Part shown: piece by piece, positions 57,206 through 64,000 of the stretch
Layout: every line of letters starts with the position of its first letter
Position numbering within the stretch: the stretch's first letter is position 1
From: Sorghum bicolor
Taxonomy: Eukaryota > Streptophyta > Magnoliopsida > Poales > Poaceae
NCBI RefSeq assembly: GCF_000003195.3
Contig: NC_012878.2
Coordinates: forward strand, 40,526,599-40,590,598
Reading direction: 5' to 3'
DNA length: 64,000 bases
Program-made: the position numbers and the translations under genes
The notes under the pieces: generated by a model
What the model was told of the DNA's origin: nothing
The model's input: the letters and a program-made list of their open reading frames with translations, nothing else
The model's database searches: none

Positions 57206-60200
57206 ATGGCCATTGGCTTCGTCGTCCCTGAGGTCAGATCTCCATCTCATCTTCTGTATTTTTATTCCTGTTCATCCGCGATTCATCTTACTAAATATTC
57301 TCCTTTTCCCTTTTCTTTGTATTTTTATTCCCCAAAATCACTAGGAGTTGTCCAATAAAATTGTCATCCCCACCGATCAACCACACCTTCAATGTCTCGG
57401 CCCTCTAGGGGATTCAGATCCAACCAACCTTATCAACGCAGAAACCAATAGGATCCCCTTTAGAGCTGAAAACTTTTCTTTAGATCTGTGGAAAGACACT
57501 TTTCGCTCTTGGCCCAGCCCTACCATAGGGTGGAAAGACTGGTTCTTGAGGGCCAGCAATTCTTATGAAGTCCAGTGGGGCGAAAGGAAGCTAGCCCAAT
57601 GCATTAGGCTATCCATTGCCGATATGCACAGGAACGAGTCACTGCTGATAGCTGCGTCCTACTTTTGGTCAGACACTCTCAATGCTTTTGTTTTTGGCCA
57701 CGGCCCTGCTTCTCCTACCCTTGCCGATGTAGCCATGCTCACTGGTCTAGATATATCTTCTGCCGATAGCACCCACTTTTTTGATACTGCCCCCAGTGCC
57801 AAAGTGGAGACTCGCGCTATCGGCGGTTGGTCAGGGTATATTCAGAAGTACCGCAGGAGAGGGCCTGTCACCATAAAGGAGCAAACCACCTTTCTGAACA
57901 TGTGGCTGGACAAGTTTGTATTCTGTGGTCGATCGGCAGGACCGACTTCCGTCTATCTATCGGCAGCAGAGAGACTGGCTAACGGTGGCCAATTTCCTCT
58001 CGGCCGATACTTGCTTGGCGCTGTTTACCACCTTCTCCATCAGGTAGCCCAGAAACTCCTGCTTGGCTAATCCATCGGCAACTTGGGAGGCCCCTGGTGG
58101 TTTATTAATATGTGGCTCAATCTGCAACTGCATAAGCGCCTTGATTTCAACTTGTTCTCACAGCACTTCCCAAGAGATATAGCCGAAAATCATGTGTTGG
58201 GTGAAGAGGAATCGGCAACGCGTGCCCCCTTGAACTTTGGCGAAGCCGTCATAGTCCTACCTGGTTCAGGGAGTAATCCGGATCAGATCGGCCGATTCTT
58301 CGAGACTCTGTATGAGGGTTTGGCCAGAGATGAACGACCATGGTTGGCTTATGATGACCCAGATAGCATGCTCCCTCTGACCTTCAATCCATTTGATGAA
58401 GCTCTCGACAGGGACAATGAGGCGATGATGGCAATTGTGACTCCCAGAGCCATTCCAGTGAATTTCTTCGGTAGCACAAAAACTTCTCCCCAGACTTATG
58501 AATTTTATAATCCATCGGCATTTGCTCGCCAGTTAGCTTTCGGCCAGTTGCCAATCGCACTTCCTTATGCCGATGTGATAAAACCCAGAGAAACTATCAA
58601 TAACTTTCTTGAGTGGAGTCTAGTAGCCCAACTACCACCAAACGCCGATACAGATGTAGATCTATCAGAATGGGTTCCGGCTGCTTTTATCACTCAGGCA
58701 TACAAGTTATGGTGGGCAGAATGGAAAGAGCATCTATTCTGCAGATCGGCCCTTTCATACCGCGGCATGATCGACTCCGAATACGAAATTCCCGATGACA
58801 CTGTAAGTATCTCCAACCGATGTTTCATTTTTTCAACATTATTTCCATCAGTAGCTTACCCTTGTATTCCTTTTGCAGGTTGATAACATCCCCTCATCGG
58901 TTAGCAGGAGTGGCAAGCCGATCGACTTGTTTCCATCAGGCCCGATTTCCTCAATCGGCCACAATGCTCCCACTCTGGCTTCCATCGTGCATCGGGGTGT
59001 GCGCCTCAGGAAAGTTACGACCAGGAGAACCCAGACATCACCAACGGTAGCTGCTCCCACTCTGGCGCGGGCTTTCAAGGCAATTTGTCAAATCTTTATC
59101 TTTTACGCTGACTATCTTTATATCGGCTTTATTTATACTTATAAACCCTTGTTCGTTATTGCAGCAAACCAGTGCATCGGCAAAGGTCACACGTCAAGGT
59201 GCCGATGCCACCCAGTCCAGCCAGCCAAAGAGGAAGGGTGTCAAGAGCACCAGGGCCGAAACGAAACGCCAAAAGGTGGCAACTCCCCCTCTTCCTCCGG
59301 TATCTCCAATCCCAGTGGAGTCTTCTCCTTCTTCTCCAGAAGCCCAGACACAGCAAGCGCCATCTCCCCAACCAATGCAGGAAGCACCACAGATGGAAGA
59401 ATCCCAGCAGGAAGAGCCTCAAACAGAAGGTACATCAGTCGATGTGGGTGAACAAACAACTGGTCCGGTGGGTCCAATTATATCATCGGCGGTTCTCCCG
59501 ATTCAGACAACCGTTGTTCCCCTTCCAGGTAACATACTTTAACAATACCGTTGCCGATGAACTTATTCTCATTTAGTCTCATAACCTTTCTTGTCTCCTT
59601 TTAGTCGATATCGTCCCATCGGCAACCTTAGCCGATCAACCTGTAGTTCCATCGGCATCTTTGGCCGGTCAGCCCGCAGCTCCGTCAGCACCTCCCAGTC
59701 CAAGGCAAGAGATCGCCTTGAAGCAAGTAAGTCACTGTTTACCGCCAGTATTATTTGCCGATTCTCTAAGTATGAGCTAATTTTGCTTTCCCTCCCAGGA
59801 ACAAGATTCTCCCGATAGCCTGTTCTCCTTCGCCATCGATTTCTCTGAAGAAGAAGGTGAAGAAGCAAGCACTTCTCAGTCGGTCGGCATCACATCGGCA
59901 GAGGTCAGGGTCAGGCTGGAAGAATTTTCAACTCTCCTTCACCAGGACACAGCGCAATTGGTTGATGATTCTGACCCTACCAAGACCCTGTTCAGAACTC
60001 TCAGAGGCCAAGTCCCAGCCGATGTTGAAGAAATCCTGTTCCAAGCCGCTCATCTGGAGAGTCGCCAACTGCAGTACCAAAGAGCTTCTCGGCGGCTTGC
60101 CGATAGAGCCGCTCAGACTCAGCTCTCCGATGAAATGAGGAAAGAGAAGCTTTTGACCGATGAGAAGCACAAGAACATCGGCATCCTGAGATCTTCTGGA

Positions 60201-60494
60201 GACGCGCTGAAGCAGAAGATATCCGATCTATCGGCAAGAAAAGAGTCCCTATTGGCGGAGCTCAAGAAAGTAGAGAACGCTCTGTCCCAAGCCCAACAGG
60301 AAGAAAGCCAATTGCCAGAGGTCATCAGGCTTCTTGAGCGCGAGCGAAATGCTCATGGTCGCAAAGCACTCCAACTGAAGAAGAAGCTGAAGCCGATAGA
60401 AGGTTCTGCCGATGATGACATCAAGGAGATAGAAGCAGCCAACCAAATTCGGTTACGCGCTATATCGGCAATCCAGACGCTGCTTAACACATAG
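57206..60494 (+). pseudogene. Element B antisense gene: plant mobile domain protein with coiled coil, six exons, one stop
   Basis: Exons: 57206-57232, 57345-58802, 58879-59079, 59165-59528, 59605-59726 and 59799-60494; the total of 2868 nt is divisible by three. Intron 3 begins GC rather than GT (59080). The mobile domain fills exon 2 (PTLADVAMLTGLDIS, FLNMWLDKFVFCGRS, GGPWWFINMW). Exon 4 is basic then Pro/Gln/Glu-rich. Exon 5 repeats a QPxxPSA unit. Exon 6 begins with acidic residues and continues as a long coiled coil (LADRAAQTQLSDEMRKEK, then the heptads to 60470). The only break is TAA 58068-58070 in exon 2, where copies A and C have a glutamine codon. It converges on pol, ending 153 bp from the pol stop. 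Function unknown. Confidence 0.88.
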
Positions 60495-60547
60495 AGTTTC
60501 CATCGGCATTGTTTCTGCGCTTTCCTGCTTCCTCAGCTTTTAGTCTA

Positions 60548-60568
60548 GCCGATAGGACTGTTATCGGC
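60548..60568. repeat. Hairpin 1 between B PMD gene and pol
   Basis: GCCGATA, loop GGACTGT, TATCGGC. Counterpart of 21494-21514 in element A. Confidence 0.8.
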
Positions 60569-60616
60569 GCCCAAACTTTTGAAACACCACGTCCTGTCCC
60601 CAAGCATTTGGATCCA

Positions 60617-60637
60617 GCCGATAGGAGTGTTATCGGC
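60617..60637. repeat. Hairpin 2 between B PMD gene and pol
   Basis: GCCGATA, loop GGAGTGT, TATCGGC, 10 bp from the pol stop codon. Counterpart of 21428-21448 in element A. The 7-bp stems are identical in all four hairpins. Confidence 0.8.
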
Positions 60638-60647
60638 ACCTAAACTT

Positions 60648-63600
60648 CTATGCATCGACCCATATACTGGGGTAGTACTTCTTTAAATATTTGCCGTTTA
60701 ATGCTCTGGGAAATTCAATCCCTTCGAGGGTTTCTAGAATGTAGGCATTACCAGGATCCGATCGACTTATCCGATAAGGACCCTCCCAATTAGGAGACCA
60801 CTTTCCAAACTTCGAACTTTTGGTCCCAATTGGTAAAATTAATTTCCATACCAAATCCCCATCGGCAAACTCTTTAGCCTTCACTTTCTTATCATACCAT
60901 CTAGCAACTCTCTTCTTATTTTCTTCTATACTCATTAAAGCTTTTAACCGATGCCCTGCTAGATCGTCCAATTCATCGGTCATCAAAGTGGCATAACCAT
61001 CGGAAGTTAATTGATCTTGAAAAGATAATCGCCTAGATCCAGCCTTAATTTCCCAAGGCAACACTGCATCATGTCCATACACCAATTGATAGGGTGATAC
61101 CTTGGTTGATCCATGACAAGCCATCCGATAAGACCACAATGCTTCATTTAATAATGTATGCCACCGCTTAGGATTTTCTTCAATTTTTCGTTTAATAAGC
61201 TTGATAATTCCTTTGTTAGACGCTTCGGCCTGCCCATTGGCTTGAGCATAATAAGGAGAAGAATTCAGTACTTTAATTCCCATACCGATTGCGAATTCAT
61301 CGAACTCCCCCGATGTGAACATGGTGCCCTGATCGGTAGTAATTGTTTGGGGAATCCCAAATCGGTAAATAATATGCTCCTTCACAAAATCAATCATATT
61401 GGCCGATGTGACTTTCTTCAAAGGAATAGCTTCAACCCACTTAGTGAAATAGTCAGTGGCAACTAGAATGAACTTATGCCCTTTGCTAGATGGTGGATAA
61501 ATCTGGCCGATCAGATCGATGGCCCATCCCCGGAACGGCCAAGGCTTTATTATAGGGTTCATAGCCGATGCGGGTGCTCTCTGGATATTACCAAACTTCT
61601 GACAACCTTGACATCCCTTGAAATATTTAAAACAATCTTCAAGTATGGTTGGCCAAAAATATCCATTCCTTCGAATCATCCACTTCATCTTAAAAGCTGA
61701 CTGATGCGCTCCACACACTCCTTCATGGATTTCCCCCATCAAACTTCTAGCTTCATCATCACCCAAGCATCGGAGAAGAATTCCGTCGATAGTTCGATAA
61801 TACAATTCATTTTCAAGGAGCACATACTTGGTTGCTTGAAATCGAACCCGTCTTTCAACTTTTTTGGATGGATATTTTAGATAATCAATAATTTCTTTCC
61901 TCCAATCACCGGCACCGACTGCCGATGTCGCATTAATCATTGGCTGATATCCCGAGGCATGCTGAGCTAACCGATTAGCGTCTTCATTATGCAATCGGGG
62001 GACATGCTCCAATCGGAAATCCTTGAATTCCTTTAACAGTTGCATACTTCTCTCGAAATAAGTTATGAGAACTTCACTTCGGCATTCATAGCTTCCGGCC
62101 AATTGATTTATAACCAACATAGAATCCCCGAATATTTCAACAGCATCAGCACGAACTTCTCTTAACAGCTCCAATCCCTTGATCAGAGCTTGATACTCAG
62201 CCTGATTATTTGTTGATGTGGCAACAATCGACAAGGAGAACTCATACTTCCTCCCCTTAGGGGAAACTAATACAATGCCGATTCCTGCCCCCCGGTCACA
62301 GGTAGATCCATCAAAGAAGAGCGTCCAGGGTACAATTTCCAAGGTTTCCACTAGACCGCAATGCTGAGTCACAAAATCGGCCATAATCTGTCCTTTGACT
62401 GCCTTAGCCGATTCGTAACGCAAATCGAACTCCGACAGCGCTAAAATCCATTTACCGATCCTACCACTCATAATCGGCATAGATAGCATGTATCGGACCA
62501 CGTCATCTTTGCAAACAACAGTGCATTCGGCCGATAACAGGTAATGTCTCAGCTTGACACATGAAAAATATAAGCATAAGCATAATTTCTCAATGGCCGA
62601 ATACCTGGTTTCAGCATCAATCAACCTCCTACTCAAATAATAAATTACCCTTTCTTTCCCTTCAAATTCTTGAACTAAGGCTGAACCGATAACCGATCCA
62701 TCGGTAGATAAATACAATCTGAAGGGCTTCCCTTGTTGAGGTGAAACTAGAACTGGAGGACTTACTAGATACTTCTTGATTTCATCCAGAGCCAACTGCT
62801 GTTCTTCTCCCCAAATAAACTCTTGATCGGCTTTCAATTTAAGAAGAGGACTGAAAGCACGAATCCTACCAGACAAATTCGATATAAATCTCCTGATAAA
62901 ATTTACCTTGCCGATCAAGGATTGGAGCTCGATTTTGTTGGTAGGGGCCACTATTTTATTGATGGCATCAATAGATCTTCGACTAATTTCAATACCCCTC
63001 TGATGTACCATGAAACCAAGAAACTGCCCTGCCGATACACCAAATGCACACTTGTTGGGATTCATCTTCAATCCATCCTTCCTTGTGCACTCTAACACTT
63101 TTTGTAAATCGGCAAGATGCTTTGAGAAATCTCCAGACTTAACCACCACATCATCAATATAAATCTCTACGAGCTTGCCGATGAACTCATGAAATATAAA
63201 ATTCATAGCCCTTTGATAAGTAGCACCAGCATTCTTCAACCCAAAAGTCATGACTATCCATTCAAATAGCCCAACATGACCAGGACATCTGAATGCGGTT
63301 TTTGGAATATCCTCCTCCGCCATGAATATTTGATTATAACCTGCATTACCATCCATGAAGCTGATGACCCGATGACCAGCCGCAGCATCAACCAGTAGAT
63401 CGGCGACAAGCATTGGGTATCCATCCATCGGCGTAGCTTTATTGAGATTCCTGAAATCAATGCACACCCGAAGCTTCCCGTTCTTCTTGTAAACCGGAAC
63501 AACATTGGAAATCCATTCGGCATACCGACACTGCCGAATAAACTTAGCTTCAATAAGTTTAGTGATTTCGGCCTTAATATCAGGTAGAATGTTAGGATTA

Positions 63601-63881
63601 CATCGGCGGGCTGGTTGCTGATGTGGCCGAAATCCAGACTTGATGGGTAACCGATGTTCAACAATTGATCGGTCTAAACCAGGCATCTCTGTATAATCCC
63701 AAGCAAAGCAATCTTTATATTCCTTTAACAAACTAGTCAATTGTCGCTTACTCTCAGGATCTAATTTAGCACTGATAAAAGTAGGCCTAGGCTTATCACC
63801 ACTACCTATATCTACTTCTACCAAATCATCGGCCGATGTGAACCCCTGGCCTAATTTTCCATCATCGGCGAATCTATCCAT
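60648..63881 (-). CDS. Element B pol, uninterrupted: RT, dual RNase H, integrase (1077 aa)
   Basis: The ATG (63881-63879) overlaps the gag-pro stop as TAATG. In order: linker with CFAWDYTEMPGLD, RT with RVCIDFRNLN and catalytic YIDD (63162-63151), a first degenerate RNase H, and a second RNase H with FFDGST, NQAEYQAL and GDSMLVINQL. The integrase has the HH-CC zinc-binding start (HEGVCGAHQ...CQGCQ), Asp in WAIDLIG, TDQGTMF and Glu in GQAEASNKG. It ends with a small C-terminal barrel-like region (WYDKKVKAKEFADGDLVW). All expected catalytic residues are present and there is no stop or frameshift, so this protein could be active if expressed. No separate chromodomain is seen. Confidence 0.95.
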   Translation of the reverse strand: MDRFADDGKLGQGFTSADDLVEVDIGSGDKPRPTFISAKLDPESKRQLTSLLKEYKDCFAWDYTEMPGLDRSIVEHRLPIKSGFRPHQQPARRCNPNILPDIKAEITKLIEAKFIRQCRYAEWISNVVPVYKKNGKLRVCIDFRNLNKATPMDGYPMLVADLLVDAAAGHRVISFMDGNAGYNQIFMAEEDIPKTAFRCPGHVGLFEWIVMTFGLKNAGATYQRAMNFIFHEFIGKLVEIYIDDVVVKSGDFSKHLADLQKVLECTRKDGLKMNPNKCAFGVSAGQFLGFMVHQRGIEISRRSIDAINKIVAPTNKIELQSLIGKVNFIRRFISNLSGRIRAFSPLLKLKADQEFIWGEEQQLALDEIKKYLVSPPVLVSPQQGKPFRLYLSTDGSVIGSALVQEFEGKERVIYYLSRRLIDAETRYSAIEKLCLCLYFSCVKLRHYLLSAECTVVCKDDVVRYMLSMPIMSGRIGKWILALSEFDLRYESAKAVKGQIMADFVTQHCGLVETLEIVPWTLFFDGSTCDRGAGIGIVLVSPKGRKYEFSLSIVATSTNNQAEYQALIKGLELLREVRADAVEIFGDSMLVINQLAGSYECRSEVLITYFERSMQLLKEFKDFRLEHVPRLHNEDANRLAQHASGYQPMINATSAVGAGDWRKEIIDYLKYPSKKVERRVRFQATKYVLLENELYYRTIDGILLRCLGDDEARSLMGEIHEGVCGAHQSAFKMKWMIRRNGYFWPTILEDCFKYFKGCQGCQKFGNIQRAPASAMNPIIKPWPFRGWAIDLIGQIYPPSSKGHKFILVATDYFTKWVEAIPLKKVTSANMIDFVKEHIIYRFGIPQTITTDQGTMFTSGEFDEFAIGMGIKVLNSSPYYAQANGQAEASNKGIIKLIKRKIEENPKRWHTLLNEALWSYRMACHGSTKVSPYQLVYGHDAVLPWEIKAGSRRLSFQDQLTSDGYATLMTDELDDLAGHRLKALMSIEENKKRVARWYDKKVKAKEFADGDLVWKLILPIGTKSSKFGKWSPNWEGPYRISRSDPGNAYILETLEGIEFPRALNGKYLKKYYPSIWVDA

Positions 63882-64000
63882 TAAAAACCGTCGTCAGAAC
63901 CAACTGCTTGGATCGGTGGAATCTCATAATCGGCAACTTTGAGAAAATCTTTCTCCCAAACTTCTCCTGAAATGCACCTGGTCCTTTCGTAAGTATCCGC
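63881..64000 (-). CDS. Element B gag-protease, C-terminal end only
   Basis: Last 39 codons visible, ending ...KVADYEIPPIQAVGSDDGF and TAA (63883-63881), almost the same as the end of element A's gag-pro. The remainder lies beyond the window. Confidence 0.85.
   Translation of the reverse strand, partial: ADTYERTRCISGEVWEKDFLKVADYEIPPIQAVGSDDGF

Larger units (their letters stand above)
55879..64000 (-). mobile_element. Element B: Tat family 1, 3' LTR through pol, 5' end beyond window
   Basis: On the minus strand: end of gag-pro (64000-63881), pol (63881-60648), antisense PMD gene on the plus strand (57206-60494), PPT (56566-56581) and 3' LTR (56565-55879). It is inserted in the Tekay RT; GTCCT (55874-55878) would be one copy of its target duplication. 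It is the best preserved of the three family members here and inserted after the Tekay element. Confidence 0.93.

Overview
The window is a nested block of transposable elements from a plant nuclear genome, most likely a grass. This rests on the element types: Ty3/gypsy Tat, Athila and Tekay-type LTR retrotransposons, a Maximus/SIRE-type Copia LTR and hAT elements, all with plant-type PBS and PPT signals. I see no host single-copy gene, no rRNA or tRNA gene and no prokaryotic feature. The species cannot be fixed from the sequence alone.

Layout. (1) 1-736: 3' part of a Copia-type LTR inside the gag of element A. (2) Element A, Tat lineage, plus strand, 737-26883: gag-pro, pol, an antisense plant-mobile-domain (PMD) gene and the 3' LTR. 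Its pol is split at 4311-18512 by a complete second Tat element, D, with LTRs about 1% different and the 5-bp target duplication GAAGC. D has gag-pro, pol and its own antisense gene. A solo LTR (24791-25495) sits in intron 1 of A's antisense gene. (3) 26884-33511: an older stretch holding a degenerate DUF659-type hAT transposase gene (27356-32002). It is split by a 2.35-kb Tat-type element without pol (28654-31004), again with duplication GAAGC. (4) Element C, same family as A but minus strand, from 33512. It is cut at 35957 by an Athila-type element (35958 onward) that lacks RT and integrase. The 5' LTR of that Athila holds a 5.1-kb Tekay-like solo LTR (36852-41990), which in turn holds a hAT MITE (37096-37646). 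(5) A Tekay/Del-type element (48220-55878, 4.26-kb LTR) inserted in the Athila 3' LTR. (6) Element B, same family as A and C, minus strand, 55879 to the window end. It cuts the Tekay reverse transcriptase and carries an uninterrupted 1077-codon pol.

How the parts work together. Gag-pro and pol run in the sense direction from each 5' LTR. In the Tat elements a convergent six-exon gene with its own TATA box is read from near the 3' LTR back toward pol. In A and B the two genes end about 155 bp apart, with two GCCGATA/TATCGGC hairpins between them, and gag-pro meets pol at a one-base TAATG overlap.

The most unusual item is a free-standing ORF ahead of gag in the Tekay-type element (52857-53561). 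Its first 22 residues closely copy the histone H3 tail, including the K4, R8, K9 and K14 positions, followed by a coiled coil and an acidic C-terminus.
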